NCBI GenBank assembly: GCA_963794265.1
Contig: CAWCDJ010000001.1
Location: forward strand, 248,001 to 312,000
DNA length: 64,000 nt
Direction: 5' to 3'
Origin: CAWCDJ01 sp963794265
GTDB taxonomy: Bacteria > Acidobacteriota > Terriglobia > Bryobacterales > Bryobacteraceae
In this document: in pieces, positions 44,693 to 53,312 of the stretch
How positions within the stretch are numbered: the stretch's first letter is position 1
Layout of the letters: the number at the start of each line of letters is the position of its first letter
The notes under the pieces: model-generated
What the model was told of the DNA's origin: nothing
The model's database searches: none
Seen by the model: only the letters and a program-made list of their open reading frames with translations
Translations under genes and position numbers: made by a program

Positions 44693-44766
44693 CCCGCTCC
44701 CTCACGGTCGCGGCTCTGTGCGATGGCGGAAACCGACTCACAGAGCCCCGACCGTGAGGGAGCGGG
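44693..44766. repeat. Large palindromic repeat, copy 2, intergenic
   Basis: A 28-base left arm (44693-44720) pairs with the right arm (44739-44766) with one mismatch across an 18-base loop. It fills most of the gap between the histidine kinase and the isomerase-like gene, with seven bases to the latter's stop. Its arms match copy 1 at 39486-39550 at nearly every base. Confidence 0.9.
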
Positions 44767-44772
44767 CCTTTC

Positions 44773-45627
44773 CTAGGCGTGGACCTTCTTATAGGATGCC
44801 AGGCATTTCTCGGCCGCCTCGAAGGGCGGGAACCGGCTGCCTTCCTGCTCGATCAGATAGTATTCCACGCCGCCGCGATCTTCGGCCGCGGCAAAGACCT
44901 TCGTCCACGGAACGACCCCTTCGCCGAAGAGCACGCGGTAGGCCTTCTCGTCGGAGGCCGCCCCGGGCGCCCATTCCTTGAGATGGCAGCAGTTGATTCG
45001 CCCCGGGTTCTGGTTGATCCAGGCCACCGGGTCCGAGCCGACCTCCACGCAGGTGCCGACGTCCAGTTGCAGCATCACATCCTGGGGCGTATTGGCCGCC
45101 AGCACTTCCATCGGCCGTTTCCCGTTCAGAGGCATGAATTCCAACTGGTGGTTGTGATAGCCCGCGTGCAGCCCGGCTTCCCCGAACTTTTCATTGGCCT
45201 GCGTAATGGTGTCGGCCACCTTCTTCCATCCGTCCAGACTGGTCACGCGGCCGGCGCTGGCCATCACGATGAACTTCGTGCCCAGAATGCGGTTCAGTTC
45301 GATCGCCTTGGCGATCCCGGCGCCATTGAACGAGTCGGGGCCGTTGTGAGTGGAGAGGCAGCGGATGCCCAGGCCGTCCAACAGGCTCCGCATCTCCTTG
45401 GCCTGGCCGGGGGTCCAACTGAAGTACGGCGAGAAGAACTCCACCACTTCGTAGCCCATGTTGGCCACGGCGGTGACGGTACCCTTCGGATCTTTGGCGA
45501 GTTGATCGCGAACCGAGAAGAGTTCGAGGCCTATGGGGATGTGCTTGCCCTGAGGCGCGGCGGACAGAAGCGGTGTCGCCGCGGCCATCGCCAGGAACGA
45601 ACGTCTGGATAACGGATTCAAATTCAT
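44773..45627 (-). CDS. Exported sugar phosphate isomerase/epimerase-like TIM barrel
   Basis: About 284 residues from the ATG at 45627, giving NPLSRRSFLAMAAATPLLSA: a twin-arginine signal (SRRSFL). The barrel follows: IGLELFSVRDQL, GYEVVEFFSPY, HNGPDSFNGAG, GLHAGYHNHQLEF, QLDVGTCVEVG and INCCHLKEWA, with the metal-binding glutamate, aspartate and histidines of the AP_endonuc_2 family. Being exported, it likely acts on periplasmic sugars or polyols. It is divergent from the DUF4159 gene. Confidence 0.9.
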   Translation of the reverse strand: MNLNPLSRRSFLAMAAATPLLSAAPQGKHIPIGLELFSVRDQLAKDPKGTVTAVANMGYEVVEFFSPYFSWTPGQAKEMRSLLDGLGIRCLSTHNGPDSFNGAGIAKAIELNRILGTKFIVMASAGRVTSLDGWKKVADTITQANEKFGEAGLHAGYHNHQLEFMPLNGKRPMEVLAANTPQDVMLQLDVGTCVEVGSDPVAWINQNPGRINCCHLKEWAPGAASDEKAYRVLFGEGVVPWTKVFAAAEDRGGVEYYLIEQEGSRFPPFEAAEKCLASYKKVHA

Positions 45628-45676
45628 GCCGAAACTATGGTACCTCAAAGCGGATGCTATTCTGGACGTAGCATCT

Positions 45677-46522
45677 GTGTCTCCAGCAACCTACCTCCGG
45701 CGTGCCGGAGTCATCGTCCTCGGCAGTTTTCTGGTTTTGGGCGCCCTGTACGCTTTTCAAAGGCCTTTTCGTGAATATCCGGGGCTGGAGTACGAAGGCT
45801 ACCCGCTTCCCAAGGACTACAGGCAGCCTGGCGAATGGGCCTTCGCCCGCCTGATGTATCCGCCGGTGGGCCGCTATTATGGCGGAGTCGAATTCTACGG
45901 CAGTTGGAAAGAGGGCGGTTCCAACTGGACCATGGACTATCCGCGGTCGGACCGCCATTTCTCGGCGGCCGTTCGCCGCCTGACCCGGATCCAGGCGCGC
46001 TCGGCCGAAGAACCGGTGGATCTCGACGAAGGCGATGTATACGATTGGCCCTGGCTCTACGGCGTCGAGGTCGGGCACTGGAGCCTGACCGACGCACAGG
46101 CACGCACCCTGCGCGAGTTCCTGCTGCGAGGCGGCTTCTTCATGTGCGACGACTTTCACGGCGATATCGAATGGAGCGTTTTCGCCGCCAGCATGAAGAA
46201 AGTCTTTCCGGACCGGCCCATCGTCGAGATCGATTCGAAAGACCCCATCTTCCACGTGCTCTACGATCTCGACCAGCGCTACCAGGTGCCCGGCGCCCTC
46301 TACCTCGAAACCGGCCTCACCTACGAAAAAGGGCCGAGCGGCAAACCGCCCCACTGGCGCGGGATCTACGACGACCACGGCCGCCTCATGGTCGCGATTT
46401 GCCACAATATGGATCTCGGGGACTCGTGGGAGCACGCCGATAATCCGCAGTACCCCGAGCGGTTCTCGGCTCTGGGAATCCGCATCGGGCTGAACTATCT
46501 CATCTACTCCATGACCCACTGA
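45677..46522 (+). CDS. DUF4159 membrane-anchored protein
   Basis: About 281 residues from GTG at 45677. An ATG at 45626 would overlap the start of the divergent gene. An N-terminal anchor helix (AGVIVLGSFLVLGALYAF) is followed by EWAFARLMYPP, NWTMDYPRSDRHF, LREFLLRGGFFMCDDFHG, PIFHVLYDL and ICHNMDLGDSWEHAD, the hallmark segments of DUF4159. These proteins sit in glutamine-amidotransferase-like folds facing the periplasm; the function is unknown. Confidence 0.85.
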   Translation: MSPATYLRRAGVIVLGSFLVLGALYAFQRPFREYPGLEYEGYPLPKDYRQPGEWAFARLMYPPVGRYYGGVEFYGSWKEGGSNWTMDYPRSDRHFSAAVRRLTRIQARSAEEPVDLDEGDVYDWPWLYGVEVGHWSLTDAQARTLREFLLRGGFFMCDDFHGDIEWSVFAASMKKVFPDRPIVEIDSKDPIFHVLYDLDQRYQVPGALYLETGLTYEKGPSGKPPHWRGIYDDHGRLMVAICHNMDLGDSWEHADNPQYPERFSALGIRIGLNYLIYSMTH

Positions 46523-46535
46523 GGAGCCGCATCGA

Positions 46536-46904
46536 ATGAACTGGAACCTGACCGGAGCAATCCTGATGGCGCTGGGGGTGGCGCTGGGAGCTTTTGGCGC
46601 CCACGGACTTCGCGCCCGCCTTGACGCTTACTCCATGGGCATCTGGGAGAAGGCGGTGTTCTATCACTTTATCCACGCGCTCGGCCTGTTGATCGTGTCG
46701 TACCTTCCCAAGACCGGGACGTTTTCGATGGCCGCCGCATCCACCGTGTGCGCCCTGCTGCTGGCGGGCGTGGTGATTTTTTCGGGGAGTCTCTATCTGC
46801 TGGCGCTGACCGGCAACCGCTGGCTGGGCGCCATTACCCCGATCGGCGGTCTCAGCTTCATCGCCGCCTGGCTGATGCTGGCCTGGTACAGCCTCCGGCG
46901 GTAG
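46536..46904 (+). CDS. DUF423 small membrane protein (YgdD-like)
   Basis: 122 residues with four hydrophobic segments. The DUF423 signature is GVALGAFGAHGLRARLDA, followed by WEKAVFYHFIHALGLL and FSGSLYLLALTGNRWLG, then ITPIGGLSFIAAWLMLAW. It is an inner-membrane protein of unknown role. It follows the DUF4159 gene by 13 bases. Confidence 0.93.
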   Translation: MNWNLTGAILMALGVALGAFGAHGLRARLDAYSMGIWEKAVFYHFIHALGLLIVSYLPKTGTFSMAAASTVCALLLAGVVIFSGSLYLLALTGNRWLGAITPIGGLSFIAAWLMLAWYSLRR

Positions 46905-47046
46905 CTGACTCGCTGCCGGGAGTGCCGGCGCCAATCCATGCCCGGAGCATCCGTAGGCACCTGTAAATGAAGGGATGCGGCAACGGCATCAAATCAGCGG
47001 AACTTGTCCGCCTCCGGGATCGTATCGCATTTGCGGAGAACGTGGT

Positions 47047-48936
47047 ATGAAACTGTTGTTTCCCTCACTCATCTTCGCGGCATCTCTGATTCCCCTGCCC
47101 GGCCAAACCAGAGGCGGAACTTTGCCCACGGTGGACGAGATCGTAGCCAGACACCTGGAGGCGACCGGCGGGAGGACCGCGTGGGAGAACGTAGCGACAG
47201 AAACCCGCAAGGGCGTCGCCCTCCCGGAGTCGGCAAATCTACCGCTGGAGGTCGTATCGCGGGCGCCCGGGAAATGGATCTTCACAATTCGCCTGCCAAA
47301 CGGCCGCACGCTCAAGCATGGCTTCGACGGGATCCAGGGATGGGAGGACAGGGGAAGGGTGACCGCCATCGAGCCGGACGCAATTCTGGACGAAACGTTG
47401 ATTTACGATCCGTTCTGGGTGCTCCGAATCAGGGACTACTTCCCGATTCTCACGCTCAGAGGGATGGAGAGAAACGGGGCCGACAACATTTACGTAATCG
47501 AGGCCAAGCCCGTGACAGGGCGCGCGCGAATCCTGTTTTTCGATGCTCGCCGGGGCTTTCTCACGCGCGCCGGTAAGACGATGTACGCAGATTACCGTGA
47601 CTGCGGTGGAGTTAAGGTCCCGTTCCTGGTGCGGTATGGTTTTCAGACATTCCGATTTTCGGAGGTTCGGCACGGCGACGCGGTGGACGACGCAGTGTTC
47701 CGGATGCCGAAGCCTCCCACACCGTCTGCGGCTCCAGCGGCGGCCAAAGTCCAGGAAAACCTGCCCAGTGCGGACCAGATTCTCGAACGGTATCTCGCGG
47801 CAATCGGCGGTCGAGAGGCGTTTTCGCGGTACAAAACCCAGGTCAGGAAGGGCGTTCTGAAGGAAGATGACCAGAGTGTTCCCATCGAAACGCTCGCCAA
47901 GGCTCCCGGAAAGTGGCTGTTAACGCTCGAAGCCGGCGGCACGAGCCCAGACAAGGAGGGATGCAATGGCCTGTCGGGATGGAGCGAGTCCGGCGACGTG
48001 GTGAAGAACATGGACCCGAGAGAGCTGCCCGAGCTCGAGACGTTCCTGGATTTCCAATTGCCGCTGAAGATTGCGAGCTTGCGCGCCGTGATGACAGTCA
48101 GATTGAAGGACAGATTGGGCGACCACGAGGTTTACGTCGTCGAGGCGGCCCGATCGCAGGGAGGCCCCAGGACACTGGCTTTCGACGTCCAAACCGGCCT
48201 GCTGCTCCTGGCCGACAGCGTTCTATTCGAGGATTACCGCGAGATGGACGGCGCCAGAATCCCGTTTCGGGTCAAGCTCCACGGCGGCCATATCACGGTG
48301 AACTTTACAGAAATCAAGCATGACGCGCCCGTTCCGGACGCCCAATTTGAGAGACCCGGTCCGAGCGCTGCTTTCGAGAAGAACTTCGCCGGCTTGGAGG
48401 ACGCCAGGGCGCTTCCCGTCCTGAAGAAGGTGATCGGCCAGGGCGTATCTCCCGCGGACGGCAGGATGCTTCATGACATGATCGTGGAGAGAGAGTACAA
48501 AAGCGCGCTGGATATTGGAACGGCCGAAGGGTACAGCGCGCTGTGGCTCGGCTTGGCCATGAAGAGAACCGGGGGGCAGGTGATTACGATCGAAATCGAT
48601 CCGGAGACGGCGGATCTCGCACGAGCGAATATCCGGCAGGCAGGGCTGGAGGGAGTGATCGATTCACGGATCAACGACGCACTCGCCGAAATCCCGGAGC
48701 TGAAGGGCGATTTCGATTTTGTGTTCATGGATACGGGCGCGCCGCTGAACAAGAAACTCTTCGATCTGCTGCAAACACGGATCTGTTTGGGCGGCGCAAT
48801 CCTCGCGCACAACGCCGCCAGCCTCAAGTCGCAACAGCCCGACTTTCTGACGGCGATTCAAAGCGACCCGAGGTTCGAGACAAAAATCGTCCCCACGGGC
48901 CGGGGAGGAATATTGGTCGGCGTTCGGAAGAAGTAG
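47047..48936 (+). CDS. Exported fusion: two LolA-like domains plus O-methyltransferase
   Basis: 629 residues from the ATG at 47047 (GGAG eight bases before). The signal peptide is KLLFPSLIFAASLIPLPG. Two tandem domains follow: LPTVDEIVARHLEATGGRTA (about 26-220) and LPSADQILERYLAAIGGREA (about 238-450), clearly a duplication, resembling LolA/LppX-like lipoprotein carrier folds. The last 160 residues are a class I methyltransferase: ALDIGTAEGYSALWLGLA (AdoMet loop), ITIEIDPE (ribose acidic residue) and FDFVFMDTGAP, where catechol O-methyltransferases have a metal-binding DADK. A signal peptide on a methyltransferase is odd because AdoMet is cytoplasmic. Confidence 0.8.
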   Translation: MKLLFPSLIFAASLIPLPGQTRGGTLPTVDEIVARHLEATGGRTAWENVATETRKGVALPESANLPLEVVSRAPGKWIFTIRLPNGRTLKHGFDGIQGWEDRGRVTAIEPDAILDETLIYDPFWVLRIRDYFPILTLRGMERNGADNIYVIEAKPVTGRARILFFDARRGFLTRAGKTMYADYRDCGGVKVPFLVRYGFQTFRFSEVRHGDAVDDAVFRMPKPPTPSAAPAAAKVQENLPSADQILERYLAAIGGREAFSRYKTQVRKGVLKEDDQSVPIETLAKAPGKWLLTLEAGGTSPDKEGCNGLSGWSESGDVVKNMDPRELPELETFLDFQLPLKIASLRAVMTVRLKDRLGDHEVYVVEAARSQGGPRTLAFDVQTGLLLLADSVLFEDYREMDGARIPFRVKLHGGHITVNFTEIKHDAPVPDAQFERPGPSAAFEKNFAGLEDARALPVLKKVIGQGVSPADGRMLHDMIVEREYKSALDIGTAEGYSALWLGLAMKRTGGQVITIEIDPETADLARANIRQAGLEGVIDSRINDALAEIPELKGDFDFVFMDTGAPLNKKLFDLLQTRICLGGAILAHNAASLKSQQPDFLTAIQSDPRFETKIVPTGRGGILVGVRKK

Positions 48937-49262
48937 CGGCTGCTAATCGAGCTTTTGGAGTACCGCTTCTTCGACTTCACGGGCCACTCCTGCGGTCCCC
49001 CCCGGAGCCGCTGCGGCGGCTTTTTGCCCAATGTCACCGCAGGGCGTTTCCCGTCAAGTTGATCACCTCCCACCAATTTCCGGTTGGTGCGTGATGCGAC
49101 CGGAATCAGTAAACGCTCCGCGCCTTGCGTTGATTTCGGCTCCGTCGCTCGCGCGGTCAGGGAGTATCCGGCACTCGGAACCACATCGCGACCGCCGCGC
49201 TGGGAACCGGGGAGCCTTGTCGGACCATTGACATCGTTCGACAATCAATAGGAGAAGCCCCC
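48937..49262. other. Intergenic region without a recognised gene
   Basis: 326 bases between two methyltransferase genes. It holds a terminator at 49006-49025 and a weak promoter candidate (TTGTCG 49217, GACAAT 49240, 17 bases apart) before the next start. AGGAGAAG precedes the ATG at 49263. I see no gene in the rest. Confidence 0.5.
49006..49025 (+). terminator. Rho-independent terminator after the fusion methyltransferase gene
   Basis: AGCCGC-TGCG-GCGGCT followed by TTTT (five T in a row counting the last stem base): a perfect 6-bp GC-rich stem with a 4-base loop, 70 bases after the stop codon. Confidence 0.7.
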
Positions 49263-50138
49263 ATGACCAATCGTGCCAGCCTCACTGCGGAGTACATGGC
49301 GCTTTTCCGCGCCCTCGAATCGTCACGCCCGGCCGGATCGCGCCTGTTTGTGGACCCTGACGCTTCCCTTTTCCTGCGCGGCTGGCGGAAATGGCTCGCT
49401 CGATTAGCCGCCGTACCGGCCGCGCGACATATTGCGGAGAGATTACTTGATCGAGCATCTCCAGGTGCGAGGGCAGCGGGCGTGGCCCGCACCAAATGGA
49501 TTGACGACGAAGCCACCGGCGCGCTGGAAACCGCGCAACAGCTTGTCTTGCTCGGGGCTGGATTCGATATGCGTGCGTCTCGTTTGCGCTCTGCGGCGCA
49601 TGCCCGCACATTTGAGCTGGACCATCCAGAAACGTCGCATTCGAAACAGGCGATGCTGAAGAGAGCACGACGAGCGCTGCCCGAACACATCCGGTATATC
49701 GGTATCGACTTCAATAGTCAGTCGATCGCGCAGGTCCTCCTTGATGCCGGGTTCGACAACTCACGACCCGCATGTTTGATCTGGGAAGGTGTTACAAATT
49801 ACTTGCCGCCGGAAGCCGTCGACCGCTCGTTACGGCAAATCGGGGAAGTGGCTGCCAATGGGAGCATTCTCCTCGTCACATACGTCGATCGCGCTGTTCT
49901 GGACAATCCGGAGAAATTCTTCGGTGCACGGAAGCTGATCGAAAGGCTCAGATCGTACGGTGAGCCGTGGACCTTTGGGCTCGATCCTGGGGAAGTTGGG
50001 GCGTATTTGGCGACGCGACGTTTCGATTTACTCGAAGACGTGAGCGCCTCTGCCATATGGCAGCGTGCCGGAGGGTCGTGTGCGGAGCCGCGTGGATATG
50101 AGTTTTACCGGCTCGCCTCCGCCCGCCTCGTCAGTTGA
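49263..50138 (+). CDS. AdoMet-dependent methyltransferase, TIGR00027/LCMT-like (copy 1)
   Basis: 291 residues. The family marks are RTKWIDD, VLLGAGFDMRASRL (AdoMet loop), FELDHPETSHSKQAML and LIWEGVTNYLPPEAVDRSL, which are those of the leucine-carboxyl-methyltransferase-like TIGR00027 group. Members methylate small secondary metabolites or unknown acceptors. A second, divergent member lies 275 bases away on the opposite strand with its 3' end facing this one. Confidence 0.9.
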   Translation: MTNRASLTAEYMALFRALESSRPAGSRLFVDPDASLFLRGWRKWLARLAAVPAARHIAERLLDRASPGARAAGVARTKWIDDEATGALETAQQLVLLGAGFDMRASRLRSAAHARTFELDHPETSHSKQAMLKRARRALPEHIRYIGIDFNSQSIAQVLLDAGFDNSRPACLIWEGVTNYLPPEAVDRSLRQIGEVAANGSILLVTYVDRAVLDNPEKFFGARKLIERLRSYGEPWTFGLDPGEVGAYLATRRFDLLEDVSASAIWQRAGGSCAEPRGYEFYRLASARLVS

Positions 50139-50412
50139 CAGCCGTCTCGCGCCGGATGGCAACCACCTCGAAAGGAATCCATATGAGCGAGAAGTCCCCT
50201 ACGGTTCCCCCTGCTGACCGGCAGGACCGGGGGCGGCCCACTTGGCGGGACGGGCGTGATACGGCAAGTTGACTGCGGCCTGCCGCCCCGGGCTGATGAC
50301 CGGAAGCTGTTTGCATCAGTAGACCCTTCGCGACTTTGCGTGAGTTTTCCCGGTCCTGAACGACTTCACGGAGGCCTACGTCCTTAGTTTACGTTTCTTG
50401 AGGTGTCCCCAA
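50139..50412. other. Intergenic region between convergent methyltransferases
   Basis: 274 bases. The only notable item is a 29-codon frame at 50183-50272 with an AAAGGA site seven bases before its ATG, encoding MSEKSPTVPPADRQDRG and a short tail. It resembles nothing I know and may be the stump of a lost gene. Nothing else is evident. Confidence 0.3.
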
Positions 50413-51252
50413 TTAGTGCTTAGCGTGGACAACATGAGCGCCAGCGTGTCCGGGCGCGAGTCCTTGAACGGCGTGGCCGAACCTGGACGCGATCTCCTGG
50501 AAATTGATGTCTTCGATGGTAAAAAATCCGTGCGAGCGAAGAATCGCCGCAAGGATAGCCGGCTCGAAACGGCTGTCCGAACGTTCATCAATTTTCCCAA
50601 GCTGTTCGGTCCGCTCCTTTTCTATTTGCCTTAGCTCTTCTGAGAATGCCTCGGGTGGTTCTACGTAGTCGAACACCACCTCCGAGTTCTGGATTGAAGA
50701 GATGTAGTCCAGAGTGCGGCCGATAGCGTCCTGTGTCAGATATGGCACAACCCCGAGCCAAGTGAAAAACGCGGGCGAGCTCTGCTGAAAACCTGCGGCG
50801 ACGAGCTTCTTCCCTACATCGTCCCGCTCGAAATCGACTGGCGCGACAATAAGGCATGGAGGAAGTGCGATTTGAGCTTCGGCCAAGCGCTGGCGTTTCC
50901 ATGCCTGCGTTGCGGGGTGGTCCACCTCATAGATACGGATCTGTCGTTCGCCATGGGGATTCCGGAGAGCGAAAGTGTCGAGTCCGGCTCCAAGGATGAC
51001 GATCTGCCTAACCCCTCTTTCGACAGCTCTTGAGAAAGCATCTTCCGCAATCCGGCTTCGCGCGGTGGTGAACAGACGTCCGATGCTGGCCAAGGGGTGT
51101 TTGTTCGCAAATTGAAGCACGTCCTTTTCGTCTTCACCTAGAATCTTCATGGCAAATGGGTCATAGAGAATTGAGCCATGATCGAGCACCTGATGAGCAG
51201 CTCGTTGTCGGGCGACCATCAGGGCTGTGCGGCTGGGTTCACTAGGCTTCAT
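50413..51252 (-). CDS. AdoMet-dependent methyltransferase, TIGR00027/LCMT-like (copy 2)
   Basis: 279 residues from the ATG at 51252; the longer frame to 51324 lacks family similarity. It has SRTALMVARQRAAHQ and LYDPFA at the start (the classic opening of the group), then VILGAGLDTFALRNP, YEVDHPATQAWKRQRL, FFTWLGVVPYLTQDAI and VFDYVEPPEAF. It is more typical of the family than copy 1. Base composition looks less GC-rich than in the flanking core, in keeping with an acquired segment. Confidence 0.92.
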   Translation of the reverse strand: MKPSEPSRTALMVARQRAAHQVLDHGSILYDPFAMKILGEDEKDVLQFANKHPLASIGRLFTTARSRIAEDAFSRAVERGVRQIVILGAGLDTFALRNPHGERQIRIYEVDHPATQAWKRQRLAEAQIALPPCLIVAPVDFERDDVGKKLVAAGFQQSSPAFFTWLGVVPYLTQDAIGRTLDYISSIQNSEVVFDYVEPPEAFSEELRQIEKERTEQLGKIDERSDSRFEPAILAAILRSHGFFTIEDINFQEIASRFGHAVQGLAPGHAGAHVVHAKH

Positions 51253-51616
51253 GTTCGGGGTCTCCGTTCTGATCAATAGCTGAACGCACGAGTTGTCGTA
51301 TTGGCGACTGATACCTTCGGCCACGATAGCATCTGTCCGTTTGAGCTTGAAGTGCTCAAGATCCAGTCAGTCAGACCTTCTGGCAGCTTTCGGCCCGCTA
51401 CCCTAACCCAGATGCGCGTATCGCGTGGAACATGTATCGGATGGCTTCAGCCCATGATCAACGGCGAAGAGAGTCAGTCGGCACCGGGCCAACCGAAGTA
51501 CCAGCGGTCAAGTCGGAGTACTGGAAATTCGTCACTGCGACTTTGCAAGTGCTATCTGCTGGCGGGGGCGCCCCGCCAGCGATTGGCGCCAGTCTTAAGG
51601 GGCGTCGATTCTGGAC
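51253..51616. other. Intergenic region without a recognised gene
   Basis: 364 bases. It contains the hairpin at 51558-51580. Short open frames on the plus strand run into the GyrI-like gene and look like by-products. Nothing else is seen. Confidence 0.4.
51558..51580. repeat. Perfect hairpin downstream of the MarR-MFS operon
   Basis: GCTGGCGGGG-GCG-CCCCGCCAGC is a 10-bp perfect stem with a 3-base loop, 37 bases past the end of the GyrI-like relic on the minus strand. No T-run follows on either strand, so it is a 3'-end stabiliser or a factor-dependent termination site rather than a classic terminator. Confidence 0.6.
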
Positions 51617-52074
51617 TCAGGCGGCCAGCAGAATCGCTATGTCCGTGCGCCACCTCATCGGATCCGATTCCGCGGGCGGACCTACGTCGTAGCGCTCCAC
51701 TCGCGCGCACCACTGCGTCACGTTCTGCTGTTCCGTCATCTGCCATTTGGCACCTGTCTGTTGGCCCCACTCCAACAGCGCCGCCGTGGTATCCACGAGG
51801 GCGTCATACGAGCCACAATGCGTCACGGTCGCGTAACGACCGGCAGGAATCTGGCGAAGTCGCACCCGATCATGATGCAAAAGAGCGAAACGCGTGACGG
51901 GGAGACCACCTCGACTTCAACGTTGTTGGTGTTGTAGTCGACGACCAAATAACGGACGACGGGTGCACCCGCACACGCGATCTGCTGGCGCTGGAGAAAT
52001 TCAGCGACCTCGCGGAGAGTGTGCGGCACCACGTCGGCGAGCCGGTCACGGCGCAGTTGCGAAGCCGCTTTCAC
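51617..52074 (-). pseudogene. GyrI-like (effector-binding) domain gene with a frameshift
   Basis: The first part, from a GTG at 52074 that overlaps the MFS stop (GTGA), reads VVPHTLREVAEFLQRQQIA, APVVRYLVVDYN and NNVEVEV. The second part continues in another frame as PVTRFALLHHDRVRLRQIPA, GRYATVTHCGSYDALVDTTA and MRWRTDIAILLAA. Together they make one small-molecule-binding domain of about 150 residues. Restoring one G near 51906 would give EVGLPVTRF and a single frame. Either a true single-base loss or a sequence error. Confidence 0.75.
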
Positions 52075-53312
52075 AGGGCTGATGACTGTTCGAGCAGTCG
52101 TTCTTTTCGACTGGACAGAACCAAGACTGCGACCAGGGCGGCGGCGAAACCCGCTCCAGCGCCAATACCGAGCGCCCAGCGAGGGCCGAAGTGGTCGGCA
52201 ACCCAACCGGCGATCGGCGCGCCAATCGGTGCTCCCCCGAGTGCAACGCCAACCCGCAGGGCCATGACCCTGCCCCGCATCGCTGGTTCTGTCGAGAGCT
52301 GCATGATGCTGTTCGTGCCGTTGATGAAGATCAGGGCGGCCGCGCCGATGACTACGAGGGTGGCCGCGAACCACCCGTATCCCGTTGCCAGTGCGGCCAG
52401 AGTACAGCCGAGCCCGAAGACGCCGGCTCCCACCAAAAGAGACCTCAAGCCTGGTCTTTCCCGGCCGGCAGCAAACAAGGCTCCCGAGAGAGTGCCCACG
52501 GCCATGATGGAGGAGAGCAGGCCGAAACCGCGGGCGCCGGAGTGGAAGACGTTCACGGCCATGGTGGAGATGAAGATGGGGAAGTTCAGGCCAAAGGTGC
52601 CGATCAGAAACAACATAATCAGGATCGCCCTAAGGTCCGGCCTTCTCCATACGTAGCGAAACCCTTCCAGGAATCCAGATGTTGTGCGATGCGCCCTGGC
52701 GCGTGCGTGCAGCTCGGAGAGACGGAAGAAAGACATCGAGACCAGGACCGCCGCGAATGAGAGCCCGTTCAGAAGAAAGGCCCAGCCGATGCCGACCTTT
52801 GCAATGAGCAAACCGGCCACGGCGGGGCCAATCATCTGGGCCGCGGTGAACGAGGTTGAGTTCAATGCCACGGCATTCGGGAGATCCTCATCGCCAACCA
52901 TCTCCGCCACGAAGGTCTGTCTCACAGGCGCATCCAGCGCCGCGGCGGAGCCGGACAGGAACGCGAACACATACACGTGCCAGAGCTGGATGACTCCCGC
53001 GATCGTGAGAACTCCCAGAAGGAACGCAAGCACGCCCATGGTTGCCTGGGTCACCATCAGGAGCCTGCGCTGGTTGAGGCGGTCCGCGGCAGATCCCGTC
53101 CAGGGCAGGAGCAGAAGTTGTGGGGCGAACTGGAGGCCCGTGACGATACCGAGCGCCGACGCATCGTGATCGGTCAGTTGCGTAAGCACGAGCCAGTCCT
53201 GAGCGATACGCTGCATCCAGGTACCGATGTTGGAAACCAGAGAGCCGGCTGTCCACAAGCGGAAGTTGAAGGTTCTCAGGGAGCGAAAGGTGCCGGCCAC
53301 CGCGTTCTTCAT
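52071..53312 (-). CDS. MFS drug-efflux-type transporter (EntS/MFS_3-like)
   Basis: 413 residues with about twelve helices. It starts FRSLRTFNFRLWTAGSLVSNIGTWMQRIAQDWLVL, the typical MFS_3 opening, then TGLQFAPQLLLLPWTGSAAD-type motif A region (ADRLNQRRLL), AALDAPVRQTFVAEMVG (motif with PxR) and MRGRVMALRVGVALGGAPIG. It should export siderophores, macrolides or similar compounds by proton antiport. It overlaps the small membrane protein gene by four bases. Confidence 0.93.
   Translation of the reverse strand: MKNAVAGTFRSLRTFNFRLWTAGSLVSNIGTWMQRIAQDWLVLTQLTDHDASALGIVTGLQFAPQLLLLPWTGSAADRLNQRRLLMVTQATMGVLAFLLGVLTIAGVIQLWHVYVFAFLSGSAAALDAPVRQTFVAEMVGDEDLPNAVALNSTSFTAAQMIGPAVAGLLIAKVGIGWAFLLNGLSFAAVLVSMSFFRLSELHARARAHRTTSGFLEGFRYVWRRPDLRAILIMLFLIGTFGLNFPIFISTMAVNVFHSGARGFGLLSSIMAVGTLSGALFAAGRERPGLRSLLVGAGVFGLGCTLAALATGYGWFAATLVVIGAAALIFINGTNSIMQLSTEPAMRGRVMALRVGVALGGAPIGAPIAGWVADHFGPRWALGIGAGAGFAAALVAVLVLSSRKERLLEQSSAL

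Noticed and set aside
50183..50272. A 29-codon frame with a fair ribosome site
   Set aside because: Low-complexity product with no similarity I know; mentioned only as intergenic content.
51301..51897. Plus-strand open frames over the gap before the GyrI-like gene
   Set aside because: They run antisense through the GyrI-like gene and show no domain.
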